A stretch of DNA of 64,000 nt from positions 19,097,501-19,161,500 of the forward strand of contig CANUEZ040000182.1 in the NCBI GenBank assembly GCA_948099385.1, read 5' to 3'. This document shows positions 22,900-35,722 of the stretch, piece after piece. The DNA is from Fasciola hepatica (Eukaryota > Platyhelminthes > Trematoda > Plagiorchiida > Fasciolidae). The position numbers were made by a program, and so were the translations under genes. The notes under the pieces were generated by a model. That model saw only the letters and a program-made list of their open reading frames with translations, was not told where the DNA came from and ran no database searches. The number at the start of each line of letters is the position of its first letter. Position 1 is the first letter of the stretch.

Positions 22900-25200
22900 T
22901 CCAAATACAGATACAGTAATAACTTTGACCGCAGTGACGGTGGGTTGCCGTTGTACCGTAGTTCAAGGCTTTGAAAAACCATGTTAAAAAGAACACCTCC
23001 GGTGTGCATTACGCAAAAATATCTGGTACTGTTGATCCCAATAAATCTAACGGAAAGGCGACGGCACTGGTGAGAACCTGAGCTGACTAACGTTATGAAC
23101 TAGAGTGTGAAGAAATCCAGTTATTGCTGAGATTGTGTTTCTCTGAATATTTTTAGTTTCTCATAAATACAAATCAGATGAGACCAATATTAGTATATTT
23201 ACCATGAAGCCAGCGGGTTTGTTACCGATGTCTTCTGTTACAAATCTTACAAGTTTTTGAATGTTGAGAGTTCACGCGACTGGTTGCCATTGTTGGATAG
23301 GTAACACATGATGGTTTCAAAATCTGAATATTACTTGTACAGCGTTGTTGACGCCAACATACTTTTCAACGAATCCGACTGGCAAAAACGTACACTCGCA
23401 AGAGAGGCTTAGGATTAGGCTCACGTTTATGAAATCTGTCGTGGCAAACAAGCTGTCGCACTTTTACAAGTTGTTTCACAAAGTTTCACTTAAACCGCAA
23501 AATAATTTCTCAAGTGGGCTGCTTTTCCGACTTCAACGAGTGAAATTTATGCTTTTCGGCTGATACAGGATCTACAAGCAGGAAGAATTTTATAAACCCA
23601 TATTTCAGCGTAGCTTATGGTACGGATATAGAGATCGTTGATCAGGTCAAAGTCTTGACCAAAAAACAAATGCCTCTCACGGAAACTGCCAAAACGTTTG
23701 CAGCTTTCTTTACTGAGTCCACTATTTTTCATGTGGGGAAAAACATTTCATATATTACTTGAGGTGCCTGTCATGATCACAAATGAATTGCGAACGTGCT
23801 TGTTTACCTACATTACATATTGCTTGTAGGTTTATTACTTCTTCTGAGCATAATTCGAACTCATTTCCCTAATCCCGTGTTATGTTTCTCGAAAGAATTC
23901 TAGTTCGAGGTTGGATCTTGCTGCATGTTCCCAGTGCATTACGTATTTTTAACTTTATCCCAGTTTATAACAAGTATTTAAATTACCGAGCGATATTATT
24001 AATTTTGAGCTTCACCAGATTACAAGAATTCAGAAAGAATAATTAATCTCGAAACCAGTAGCGTTCCGCCGTAATGCCTCGGGATTTCATAACATACAGA
24101 AAGTGCGTAACTTTTCTCAAACCCAGGACAAGGATTCGACCAAGAAAAAGAAATAGCTTCGGGTCAAATAGGAGCAGATTAAAAATAAGAAATTGCAGAA
24201 TTCGAGCAAGTGCACTCACAAGGTGTGACCATACCAGACAATTACCACAAAAACTAAAACTGCTTCACCAATTTCGGTTTTCTTGACCTGCATGAACACC
24301 ACCAATTTGGGCTGTCCAAAATTGTTCGCAGTTCGTCTGATCCCGTCCTATTGAAATGAGTCATGGGCTCTTGTATCAGCGACATCTTCGATCCGCTGAA
24401 AATCGGTTAGTATATATGAGGTCCCAACTTCACATTTATGTCACCAGCCGCAAAGGAATCTTTTGCATCGATTTCACTCTAAGGAACACATTAGACAGTT
24501 TATTACTGCGCAACCGCATCCTCACTGTCAAGTATTTTGCTCTTGCCCACGACTGACCTTACTTTTGTTGACAACGGTTTGCTGAGGTTATCTCCAACAG
24601 ACTTTACCATCTTCCTAACATCGGTTATCGCTAATGTCATTTAACCTGACAATTCTTTCAGATGTATGCACAATGGCAAGTTCAAAATAAAAGTTTTCTA
24701 AGAACAATATCAAAGTAGATGCTCAATTTTACAGATGACACACACCAGTGTTGAACACAGCCTGAAATTCTGCTGATTCAAGTGCAGCCTAACTCAGCGA
24801 AATTCGTTTCACTCGAGGTCTATTCTTAATAACTAGCCTTTGATTCCGAACACCACCTATCCCAGGAATTCTGCTGTGAATCAAATGCAATGCCTCTTCT
24901 TCGGTTTCATGAGTCAAATGATTCGAATGGTGGTATGGTCTGTCAGTTTCTTCCGAAACATGAAGAGAGTTTGGGAACCAGTAACACTGGAGCTACAGAT
25001 TCATTCATTGAATACTGAACCTACGCGGTGCTTCTAATAGACTACAGCACTTTAATTAGCTTAAGAGCCTTGAGCCACAGTTTGAGAGCCATTCGTCGGC
25101 TCCTCTTGGGAAGGATATCCTGTACCTTGTGTGAATAGTGGAATATCGGATATTTTAACTTAGGCTTCCAAGCAGATGTATTAGAGAGGATTTAAACTCC
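22900..25200. other. No convincing gene
   Basis: AT-rich. Around 24715-24745 the plus strand reads LNFTDDTHQC, loosely like an RT 'Y-A-D-D' box, but surrounding frames do not give other RT motifs, so I do not call an element. Open frames at 24074-24286 and 24840-25037 have no splice context. Confidence 0.3.
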
Positions 25201-25201
25201 A

Positions 25202-25281
25202 GAAAGTGGTGCAAATAGGATTTTCGGGCCAAAGCCAACATGATACCGACTTCAAGCCTAGAAAGACTGCAAAACCAAAAG
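25202..25281 (+). CDS. Candidate small coding exon, unknown
   Basis: An acceptor aaactccag is followed by 26 open codons (KVVQIGFSGQSQHDTDFKPR...) to a donor AAAG|gtacgg. The composition is protein-like, but the exon is short and isolated, and no neighbouring plus-strand exon was found. Confidence 0.28.
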
Positions 25282-25979
25282 GTACGGCATGCGCGTATAG
25301 AAACATTCAATTGCTATGTCACACGGTTGTCAATTTACGATGTCGGCAAAGCCTAGACACGTGGTTTAACTTATCTGAGCAGGACTTGATCAGGTGAGTT
25401 TGATATATATACAAAAGTCCTAATTAGGTGAAGGAATGTATGCACCACACTGAAAGGCGTACAATAATGTAACAACTAACCACTGGTTATTAAATAGCTC
25501 TAGGTCGTCCGGTCGGTTTCAAATTACCATACTAATGTGAGGATGAGCAACCACATCGTTCGTAAAACGAACAAGACAGAAAAAAGAAGCCCACCGAGTA
25601 AGTGACAAAGGAGATCGAAAAAACCATTTGAATCTAGAGAATGAAAATCCTATAGGCAGAAAAAAACTTAAAAAAATGGAAATTGCAGAAAAGTTACACA
25701 ATGCGCCAGATACGAAGAAGATTTGAAACTTATATCTCAACATCTCGGAATAAACAATAAAACATGCAGAGGCATTTCAAAAAACTGGGTTTAAACAAGA
25801 CCTCTGAAAAGGTAAGTTTACGGATAAAATTGTGGCTAGGCTATGCTACACTGTGGACGAGAATCCTTCAATAACTCACTCGGATTATAACAATGTTTCA
25901 GTCTGAAACTTTCGGGTTGACCTTTAGTTTGATCTATATTGATCGACTCCTGAATAACTACGGTTCAGTCTCAGTTTAT

Positions 25980-26795
25980 CCAGTCTTTAACCTCTCAATT
26001 CTACGCTCTGGTTTCCGTCTCTACCTTCCAGTATCGTCAAGCAAAACAGGAAAGAATAGGAGCATGGAGTGAAAAACAGCCCAAAATAATTAAAGTAAAA
26101 GCTGAAATCAAGAAGATAAAGAAAGTGTTTGAATGCAGCTACGCCACTGGCTGCGACACCTAGCCATATCACTCGATGTCTCCAACCGTTTGCTAGGTGG
26201 GTCACGTGGACCTCACCCTGAAAGTCGAACACGTCGTACTTGGCCAAGCCCACTGGTAAAGGTTTTCATAACTTTCGCCATATAACGGACTGATCATCTC
26301 GACCTATATTCCAACCACTAACCACCTCGGAGAACAGCATAAGGCCAGGAACTCTATGGGTGGGCATGAGTAGCACTTCCCAACCATCTTAATCTGTTTA
26401 GATTCGGCAAATGATTCAGAGACTGACCTCTGGTTCTCAACACTTCACGCCTATCCTCAGCATCGAAGACAGGGTTTTCCCACTATATTCGGGTAAAGCT
26501 GCGGAGACATCGGTGCTCGAACACCGACAGTCTTCTTCTGTGTTCTGTCTTCATCGGCCAGGTTTTTGAACCGTATGAATGAACTGACCTAACCGCTATG
26601 ATGAATACTCGACCTTTGACAAGCAGTCGAGTATCACATCGACACCACAGATAAATGAGGTTAGAAAAAGCCAAACGCGCCTTCTGTATGCACAGTGATG
26701 CTTAATCTGACATCTGTCCACCTAGTGAAATGTAACTACCCAGGTTACAAACCCATCTACTTCGGCTAGAGCTTCCTTCGCCAACGCAAGGTTTC
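25980..26795 (-). pseudogene. RTE-like non-LTR retrotransposon, 3' end (minus strand)
   Basis: Read on the minus strand from 26795 down, the C-terminal part of an RTE-type RT is plain: NLGSYISLGGQMSD ('YLGSxIxxGGxxxxEI'), IQKARLAFSNLIYLW, then VKGRVFIIAVRSVHSYGSKT and WPMKTEHRRRLSVFEHRCLR in the 26483-26674 frame ('VYxxxVRSVLLYGxETWPL...RRLxVFDHRCLRxI'). After a stop the tail continues QSLNHLPNLNRLRWLG, then SGLGQVRRVRLSG and GPRDPPSKRLETSSDMA, in the family's order. The catalytic half and the endonuclease are missing: this is a typical 5'-truncated insertion. It is inactive, with several stops. Confidence 0.85.
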
Positions 26796-26799
26796 GCGT

Positions 26800-27755
26800 A
26801 GCGCCAACTCACTCGTGCAGCATTTTAAACTTTGAATGTGCGAAACGTATCCCAAACATTGCTACACTGTTGTTTAAACTAAGACAGCTTGCAACATACT
26901 TGGATCTTCACTCAGAAGAATAATATAGCTGGCTTGTTCCAAGTAAGACAGTTTACTGCCTGATCAAAGATCGAGGCCACCATCCTCACACGTTGATAGG
27001 ACTATCTCAAGAATCGATTCAATTGCAAAAACGAAAAAAAGAAGAAACAGGGTAGCCCAGGAGGATATCACTTCTCTTGATAAACTCGGGTGAATGATCA
27101 TCATAAGCACGATGTCAGCTTTGACTATTTGCATACAAGCATTGGGAAGGAAAAACAAATTTCTCCGGCATACCCTTCAGTCAGAAACAGCATTAAAGAA
27201 TTGTGCGGATAGAAAACCATGTAATAAACTTGTAATAAAATAAATGTGCAAATCTGAATAACTTTGCATGCATTTCGAGACATGGGGTGCTACATTAGGA
27301 ATGTGAAGGAAAAATAAACAATCAGGTTATAAATGGATTATTGAATGCGGGGTCCTTTAAGGTGAACACGGAACAGCCCAATACCCAGGTAGTATTAATT
27401 TCTGGTGGTGCTGCTATACATCGACGGGCATCTTAAGCACTTTTGGCCATCAGAAATTCTTTGCCTTTTCTTCCTCCATAATGTACACATTTCAATCCCA
27501 TTGAGGAAGCATTTAGTTGTTTCAGAAGTTGGGTAAAGATTTTATCGGAAGAGAACAGAAAAGCTCATAAGGTTACTAGAAGGACAGTCCGTCAGGGTAT
27601 GGAGGTTTCTTTTACTGCTAGAAATTAACCATAAACCCGTTCACGGTATCATAACTACTGCATGTGCATCCCACGATAGGGAAAACTCACATCCATACAA
27701 CCACTCAAAGATCTTTTAGATTTACCATTGTTTTTTACAAAATACATGGTATAGT
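26800..27755. other. No gene recognised
   Basis: AT-rich DNA between the RTE-like remnant and the minus-strand exons at 27.8 kb. Nothing with splice borders or motifs was seen. Confidence 0.35.
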
Positions 27756-27759
27756 TTAC

Positions 27760-28129
27760 ATTCCTACGTAGAGTTCGGTTTTCGTTGGTGGAAGGCTCTT
27801 GAACTGCAGCTTTTGACTCTTGACCTGCGGAAAATACTGTAGCATTATAGGCTGCCATTCCGAAAGTGCTTTGTGCTGTTATCCTGGTGCTACTTTTGAT
27901 AGTGTGAATGAACAGACAGTGTAGTGCGGTCACCCAGATGACGGTGGCATCCTATCGGCTGCTTAAGCTCCAAAGCACAGATATGTCCGCACAGTTTGCT
28001 TACGACTTCATTAGTAGAGAACACCAAGGGGAAAGATTTTTTATCTGAACTCGAGGTAAGACAGAAATTCTCCATGGTCTTTTTCGCCAGTTCGGCAACA
28101 AAAGCAAAACGTATATTTGGTGGCAATTT
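27760..28129 (-). CDS. Two phase-matched coding exons, unknown protein
   Basis: Exon 28129-27934 (196 nt) follows the acceptor cgacaattgtag and ends CTGG|gtgacc in phase 1; exon 27824-27760 (65 nt) follows tattttccgcag, begins with the two bases needed, and ends AGGAAT|gtaaac. The joined frame runs LPPNIRFAFVAELAKKTMEN, a Ser/Lys stretch, LCGHICALELKQPIG, then QESKAAVQEPSTNENRTLRR. I recognise no domain. They lie downstream on the same strand of the short-intron start at 30481, with compatible phase if an exon such as 30110-30050 joins them, but that link is a guess. Confidence 0.48.
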
Positions 28130-29829
28130 CTACAATTGTCGCATTAAATTTAGTTTACGAATTTAATTCTTATGCTCAACGGCATCTTTTGAGGAAAAAA
28201 GTCGAAAGCTTTTGCTCTCTCTTCCTTGAATCTATCCCAGGTCAACAGGACCAATAATCTTGGACAACACATCATTAGGTGACAAAGTACACAGGAAATC
28301 GCTCAATCCAACTTATTCGTTGAGCGATGCCGATCTAGTAGAAATTAATCTTAGATTACAGTCATTCGTCCATGGGACTATTACCCTTATGTTACTCTGT
28401 GTTAAAATGGACACATAAAACTAAAAGTTATAGCTGTCATTGAATTATTAAGTCCTATCATCATAAAAAAGAAGTTCAAAGTGATCTAGGCCTTTCTGTT
28501 GACATGTACCACCCGCTTATGTTGAACGAAGATGGAATATTGCAGTACTGTCTCGTGATGCAAATTTTCAAGGATTGTTGGACATTCGTCCATTCTGAGG
28601 CCCGATTTCTATAAGCATATAACATTGTACTTCATTGGTTTGTTTTAGAAAAAATGTCCACACTTATATTCCTCATACTCTATTCATTTGAGTGCATTAT
28701 CTAAATTCAGCTGACGGCTAACTAGTCTGCTTCAGTCGTATTATGTCAAAAGGCTGTCAAACGATAAGGTCCAAACCGACCAAATTTTTCAATGTCAACA
28801 GCTATCCACGAGTACCTGATGAAGCAACAATATAAACGCGTTTGTACGGACTCTGGCGTGAACTGAGAATCGCCTAACGACAACATGAACAAGTACAACC
28901 TAAGTAGTGAAAACTATTGGTGCGCATACGACTGTTACGGTGCACTTGAAAAACAAGGTAAAACTACCTGCAAGCTTCGGGACTCAGCGCGGAGCTTGGC
29001 ATCCTTGTGAGAATTATTTGACCAGCTGTTTAGTTACTTCATCCTGGGCAGCGGTCACTAAATAATAGATATAGTTCACCAAACGACCTCCAGAGTCTAC
29101 TAATTGATCTTCAGGAACTATTAGAGGATCTGAAACCTGTAGAACGTGGCACAACTTATGTGCGGCTAACCAAGCACCACGTCTGCTGACAAAGTGGTAT
29201 CAAATGCAAGTATTACTGCCTGTTCAACGAAACATCTAAGGTTTCGTTCACCGGATCGCATCAGAGCTGATGACCACCACACTGTCGCTCACATAAACGG
29301 TGAATTCAAGTTGAGTTCAGTAAATAGTTTTACCTCACACTTGCTTAAAACATCACCGTTGACGTATGGGCAAAACATATATTGTACAACCATGATCGAT
29401 ATTTTTTGGTGATTTGTAACACAGTAACGTTTCAGTCCAAACAAAAGGGTAACAGCACACAATGAAAGAAAAAAAGAGGAAATTCACTTTCAAAGCCAAA
29501 GTGACTTGTTTTGAAATATGTCCGTGAGTAAATTAGAAGCAGGAACAGAGAGTGCTTCCCGGCGAATCTGCAACAAAAAGTGAATTCTTCTAGTTGATTG
29601 TAGCACCAAGAGTGTTACCGGGGTGAATTTTCTCATTACATCGTAGACCAACACGAATTAAAATGCAACGTATTAGGACCGTATGATAAATTCACGTAGA
29701 TGTACAAATCAACATAGTTCTATATCGAGAAATGCTTTATTTTTCGCTTGACAAACAGAATAATCAGACAGCTATCAGTACTACTCTTATATATTACAAA
29801 TACGATCTGCATTTGGTTACTGCTAAAAA

Positions 29830-30091
29830 ACGGACCTGTTTTTTAGGCGGAATTATACCATTCAGGTATAATCATCGCGAGACAATCAGCTTTTGTGGAA
29901 GTAGTCAGCGATTGCACAGTGAAGCAGAACCCAAACGGATATTGAAAAGACTACTCGTGAAAAAGCTCTTGTGTCAGGTTTCTTCTCAGACCGATTGCCC
30001 TCAAGTGCGTGGTTCGCGGAATGTAGAATCGACCACGAATGTAGTGTTACCAGGTCTAGGAGTCGTTGACTCAGACTCAGGAGCTTTGTGA
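29830..30091 (+). CDS. Candidate plus-strand exon, conflicts with minus-strand reading
   Basis: After a pyrimidine-rich acceptor (acctgttttttag) about 80 open plus-strand codons end in a stop at 30091, including EAEPKRILKRLLVKK and VLPGLGVVDSDSGAL. On the opposite strand an acceptor ataatacag at about 30110 opens a competing frame. Only one can be right. If the plus frame is real it would be a terminal exon, but no AATAAA follows closely. Confidence 0.25.
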
Positions 30092-30330
30092 AATAGAATA
30101 CCAATAGGCAGCTGTATTATAACACTTCAGTAGGAGTAAGTTGGGATATTAAGCTCTCATTGTATTACTTTTGCTAATTCTAACAAAGAAAGTATTTTGG
30201 TTTTGACACTGTTTTTATGGTTTGCTTAGATAAGATGTGACATCTGATATCCTAAAAATGAGTTTTGAAACTGAGTTTACTTTCCCAGGTGAAGTATTTA
30301 CCGTATTGTCATAAAAAACAGTAATTTCAC

Positions 30331-30481
30331 ATAACTTTGAGATCCAGAAACATTTTGCATGGAAGTTCAACGAGAGCCCACTGGCGCACGTGGAAACGAT
30401 CAAAAAACTTTGGCATTCCGTGAAAATTTCGACTACTGGGAAATCGAAATACATTTTTTTCACTCACCCAAGTGCGGCCAT
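30331..30481 (-). CDS. Gene start with a 32-nt intron, unknown protein
   Basis: Minus-strand ATG at 30481 in ATGGCCGCACTTGG (exon 30481-30468, 14 nt), then a 32-nt intron 30467-30436 with a consensus donor gtgagtg and acceptor tttcccag, then exon 30435-30331 reading GSRNFHGMPKFFDRFHV and QWALVELPCKMFLDLK. The second exon probably ends at AT|gtgaaa in phase 2. Such very short introns near the 5' end are known from schistosome and other fluke genes. The exon pair encodes about 40 residues with no recognised domain. The gene probably continues to the exons at 28.1-27.8 kb. Confidence 0.5.
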
Positions 30482-30499
30482 CCTAGAGTAGAAGGTTGT

Positions 30500-33400
30500 A
30501 ATAGTTTTAACCTCAGTTCCAGATGGACCATTTGTACAACAATGAAAGCTTGAAAAATTTTACTCATCACAAATGAATCTGAATTCAAATAACTAAAGTG
30601 CATCGAAGTTGTGTGTGGCGCAAGCTTGGCCACGTTAAACTTTTACTGATTTCAATTCGGCTGATTGAAGAAGACATTTCTGTCATCCAAGATTTTGTCT
30701 CAGTTCCATCAGGGAAAGCATGTCAAAATTTAGTGTAAATGAGTGACGCCGTCAGACATTTGAGGATGACGTCAGACAATGAATAAGCGAGCGGCTCGCG
30801 TTTGTCAGCCAAAACTGAATTGAACAATAAAAGGGTAAATGTTAAATCGTAAAACAGGCGCCTTAACTGTCCATCTTACTACGGTCTTTCACAGGATTTC
30901 AAGGAAAGAGCAAAAAATAACATTCTTCTGCTTATAAGTATATGATAATTTGATGGAGAGTTCAGCGACACGTGTGGTCAGTTCAGGATATGTCTGTTCA
31001 TCCAGTATGAAGTGCGCAACATCCGTGATAACCGCATACATGGTGAAAGCACACACGTGATCAACTGACATGTTCTTGTTCACGTTATGCGTCGTTTTCC
31101 TTTACTTTCCAACGTCTTCACTAATGAAGCAATAAAAATATGTCATCGATGAAGTTCAAAGTGCACTTCTTACCTAACAAACAGTTCGATTGAGAAAATC
31201 TCTGTCTATGGGTAGTAATGTCTCAGTTACCAATTTGTGTAAACGCATATCCTTTATGTCGTTCGGAATCATACAGTGAGACATGATTCATTTATTCCCA
31301 CTAGAAACAGAAAACCACTTTTTTATGCACCCAATGAAACTGACGGGTTATACTGGATTTCAAAGGGGCCTGCAACTTCGGCTGGGGGACACTTCACTGG
31401 AAGTACCCACAGTGTAACCAAACAATTCCAAATCCCGTAGTCAAGCTATTAGTTTGTAAATGCGAACTGCTGGGGTGGGGAAAACAGCCACTGCGGGATG
31501 GATATTTTCAAATTACAGTATCCCAGAATTCTGACTCCGTTATACGCCAATATTGGAACTATTGGCTGTCAAACAGAGTGTCCAAAAATTGAAATATATA
31601 ATTAAGCTTTTACCAGTGGTCAACCAGCAATGTTTTTGAATGAATTTTGAATTAATGTCAGCTTACGCTGGATTCACTGGGAGTCTCTCCAGCCTTAAAT
31701 GACTCTTTAAACAGAACTCAATCTTAACGCCGTACTAAAAATCTATTTTTACGTTTTTCTAATGCAAACAAAAGTCGGCAGTGTATCTTTCCAAATCACT
31801 TCTGAAGCAAGCAAGCAGGGTAAGTTACATACTAGTGAATATTTCAGCTCTCCATGTTGAACTACTTCACGCTATCATCAGTTGGAACCAATTGATATTC
31901 CTCACAAAAATCACCGATGTTTGTGATTCTGAGTCACAAGTTATGTGTTTTTTCGGTATGATTCCACTGCAGAACCAAAACTACATATTACTTTGCTGAT
32001 CGGCCAACTTTCTAGTAATTTATCTTACTTTATGGATCAGTCACTAAATATCCTCTTACCAGCTGAAAGTCATACGAAAGTCCACGTTTGTATTCAGTTA
32101 AATTCACTTCGTACTCTGGATTCAGAAAAAGGTCAGCCTATTACTTCTCTGACCAACAGTCATCATATGTGACCACGAACCAGGTTTGATGCAGTTGTGA
32201 ATGATGTGATTAGGGATGCGTTTATTTTCGGCCTCATTCCGACGAGGTTTCCATTGAAGACTCGCTTGGATATAGGTGTGAAAACGAGGTAAATTGGATT
32301 GACCAATAGTAATTATCTTGTTATTCTCCCGTATTCTGGTGTCAGTTCAGCGTCTAAAATACCAGCACACAAGAAGATTACATAGCACATTTTTTGTTTA
32401 TCAAGCAGACTTCATTGGAACCACGGGACATTTCGTTTAGAATAAATTGAAGATCTGCAACTGGACAAATGTTTCGTGTACTTGGCTTTATTTCTGGTGG
32501 AATATGGACAGCTAACTTTCAGCTGCTTCCTCCAAATATCCATCTGGATAATTCTGATCACTGCTGTTGTATGCTCAGTTACAAACACAAGCAGTGATTG
32601 ATAAACACCCCAGACCGAGCTGCGATGACCTTCGTAGCATTACAGTGAGCTTATACCAATGCATTATGGATGCCACACAGTTGAGATTTACATTGTTCTC
32701 CATTGTGTGCAGCTGAAATAATAGGTGGCGGTAAGTCGATGCACAGCCTGACTTCACTGGAGGTTCGGTCAGTGATTGGTGGACCTATAGCTCAGTGCAG
32801 ACAAGACAAGAACAAATTTCACGAGGTTTTAAATAAGTTAAATTCGAGGAATCAATTAGTCTACTGAACACATTCAGAATTTCAGATGAGTGGGAGATAC
32901 GGTGATCAAGTTGTGACTCACCGACATTGTGATGTGGACAGTAACCTATGTGTAGTGCGAGGAATACAAGAACGGGAGTAGTTTGAAAAGAACTTCATAA
33001 AAAATCCTAAGGCAAAAGAACTAGGTGTTGCTCAATGTTGGCTTGGGTTCTGTGGGAACCATCACTCACCAGGATAATACAAACTTTATACTGAAAAAGT
33101 CTTGCACAGATATTAATGAACCACAAGATGAAGGCTGAAACTGGCCGGGATGTGTTATTTTTATCATTACAGATAGCTCGACTTTATGGTAAATTTGTCC
33201 GGACCATACATAAATCCCGTGCTTACGTTGTTCTAAACTACCTGTTGAAGGCAATGAGTCTCACTGACCGGTGAGGGTCCTTGTGGACATAGCCTATCAA
33301 AAAAGAAGTTCTCTGAAAAGCTAACTTTTGGGCTGTTTTACTCTAGTTTTATTTACTGAAATCCATCCTGAGTTGACTACTGGGTTTCATATGGCTTATT

Positions 33401-33870
33401 TTCTTGTCAAATTCTTGTGCTGTGATTCATCCTTACCAACAAAGTTAACAAGTATAATGTCTGACTTTATCGAGGCTCAGTTTCTTATAGTTTAACTGTT
33501 TACTATTCATTGTGTTACCAAACTGAGTGAAGCACATAGTAAAACTGGGTGGATTATCCTATAATTTTTATAATTCAAATGACATTATTTGTGTGAACTG
33601 CTAATAGTGCGTTGATTGATTTACCAACATCCTCCTAGGAAATGCTTTAGCGAAGTAGCAACTTAGATGTTTTGAAATGATGGATTACTTCGATGAAATG
33701 TGCACTTCATTTATGGCCTGGCGGTTCACTAGTTCTAGTGAGAAGACTCCTCATGCTTCGAACCATCTCGATTTGTTGGTACGAAAAGAATCGTTCATAT
33801 AAAGTGTGTAGTCATCAAAACCAAAACATTACACGAAAATTTGTTGGTTCACTGATATTCCTATACAGCC
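30500..33870. other. Mostly non-coding
   Basis: AT-rich. A plus-strand frame at 31960-32170 (ILLPAESHTKVHVCIQLNSL) is open for about 70 codons without a clear donor. A tRNA-like phrase TAGCTCAGTGC at 32788 lacks a B box or fold. No gene is claimed. Confidence 0.3.
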
Positions 33871-33877
33871 TATCCAG

Positions 33878-34042
33878 TTGCACCTCGATTGGTTTATTCG
33901 GCTCCGGTTGGTTCGGAAAAATATTAGCCGCTGGTTGGTCCACCAACTTGTTTGGCTGGCTTCACTCCTATCTGCTATTTCGGACAGCCGATTATGTGAT
34001 ATCTGCTTTGTTGACGTTAAATTCGTACTTGATTCCAATCGG
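33878..34042 (+). CDS. Candidate exon, helical and aromatic-rich, unknown
   Basis: The acceptor agcctatccag precedes 55 open codons (LHLDWFIRLRLVRKNISRWL, then VHQLVWLASLLSAI, ICFVDVKFVLDS) up to AATCGG|gtgcca. A second plus frame here is also open for 153 codons (33693-34154), so the true frame is not certain; this one has splice borders, the other does not. No domain is recognised. Confidence 0.28.
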
Positions 34043-34049
34043 GTGCCAG

Positions 34050-35555
34050 CATACCGTCTATCGACGACGTGTGTGCCAATATCCTCACAGTCAATGTCAG
34101 GAGGACGCTGATGTGATCAAAGCCCCATTGGTTCAATGTCAAGGCTCGAATTAGGATTTACCATTACCATCAGAAAGGCTGAAAAATGTCGCATGATTCT
34201 AGCAGAATTTATTTACATCTTGATCATATACTTTCGTTACCGAAGACCGCAACAGTTTTCTTTCTGCCTGAAAACACCACTCAGTGAGTCTTGAACATTT
34301 TATGAAATTTCAGACGAAGCTTATCACAAACGGTATAGGTTTTTGATACAGCGCAAAGTGCAAAGTATGATTTTCTTGAATTTTTCCTCTTTACGCATGC
34401 ACTCTATTTAAAATCCACACCCAAATTTAGACAGGAATCAAACCTTTTACCAGTAATTTTTACTTTCTTTCTGGACGGAGCACTTACATTTATAGGGTTT
34501 TTCACACTTCACTCAACATTATTTTGGGAATTTATTTTTATTGTCCGTTATTTCAGAAAAAATCCCCTTCATGAAAATTATACTAATGTTTGATCCCTAA
34601 CAATAAAGGATTTTGATCGCTTTATCTTGTGTTTTAGCAAAACTCCCAGATCACTAACAAACTAATGATTCAAAGTGACTGGAACTTGTTGTAATTAGTG
34701 GAGTTTCTGAAGTACTTATCCAAAGTCTTGGTTACCAGCGGGGTTATCGACTTGTTTGCTTCCCAATCAGGAGGCTTCGTCTACTTGTACAGCTTCCCTC
34801 ATTTTGAAGCTGGCTGATATGTGTCGACGAGTGAAGTGATTTTGGTTGTATTGAGCCACCGAATAAATGCAGTTTTAATTAGGATTTTGTTTACCTAATT
34901 TTGCCCATAGTAAAATTGCCATCTAGATGAAGCCAATGGACGGTAACGTTAGAATATGTTGTGGTGCACTATGTTTACAATTTGTATCGGGATGCATATT
35001 CAACTGTCGTGCTCTATTGTGGATAAAAATCTGCAGCTATGGCAACTTTCTAGTAGGATAAAGAGAAATGTTGTGAAACTACCTCTGTTAAATTCGAAAG
35101 AGGTGCGTGAAAATCAGTCTCAGTAAAATGATTTGATACGCTGATGATCAGAAGATGACCAATGAAACGTACCCAACTGTGGCCAACCGTTGCATCCCGC
35201 TGGAAATATTCAAGATGGTTAATAATAGAGTGGCGCTAGAAAAGGGGCATTTCAAAAAATCCAAGCGAAATAATCCATTAGTTCCGCAACCATTTGAACC
35301 GGTGAACAGCAAACAGTGAGGAGTGGAATTTCATCAGGTTTTGCGAACAAATAAATCGCCGTGCCAGATCAAGCCTTTGATCCCGAGGGTAAGATAAAGG
35401 ACAAGACTACTTGTGGTCACTCATGATGTTGATCTGCTCTGAAATATTTTCTGAAATCTTTTGATTTGTATTTCCAAGGACACCAGTTTTGACGCGTAGT
35501 AGTTTAGCTTTAGTCAAATGAGGAATTTATCTTCATCACTCAACTAACCGGCTTC
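34050..35555. other. No gene recognised
   Basis: AT-rich sequence with no supported exon, repeat or RNA gene on either strand. Confidence 0.35.
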
Positions 35556-35559
35556 CTAG

Positions 35560-35722
35560 GTGTTATTCGCCGCACAGGGTTTTACGATGAAAACTGGTCC
35601 GGTTCAAGAGGGAATGATATCTGAAATTGACATAGTTGGCTTTGATGGGATTCACTCTCCATACATCGAGCTTGCTAAGCTTATGCCCTTCAATAACCAT
35701 GGTCAAAACATTGACTTTAGTG
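35560..35722 (+). CDS. Candidate internal exon, unknown protein
   Basis: A plus-strand acceptor cggcttcctag is followed by 54 open codons plus one base, to a donor AGTG|gtagaa. The sequence VLFAAQGFTMKTGPVQEGM and EIDIVGFDGIHSPYIELAKL looks like a folded protein with a normal residue mix. A minus-strand frame (35563-35913) overlaps it and is also open, but has no usable donor. The family is not recognised; neighbouring plus-strand exons were not located. Confidence 0.42.

Noticed and set aside
24700..24800. RT-like 'TDD' motif LNFTDDTHQC
   Set aside because: No other RT motifs lie at the right distance in any frame; probably chance.
32770..32850. tRNA-like phrase ending TAGCTCAGTGC
   Set aside because: It has no B box and no cloverleaf pairing, so it is neither a tRNA nor a clear SINE.
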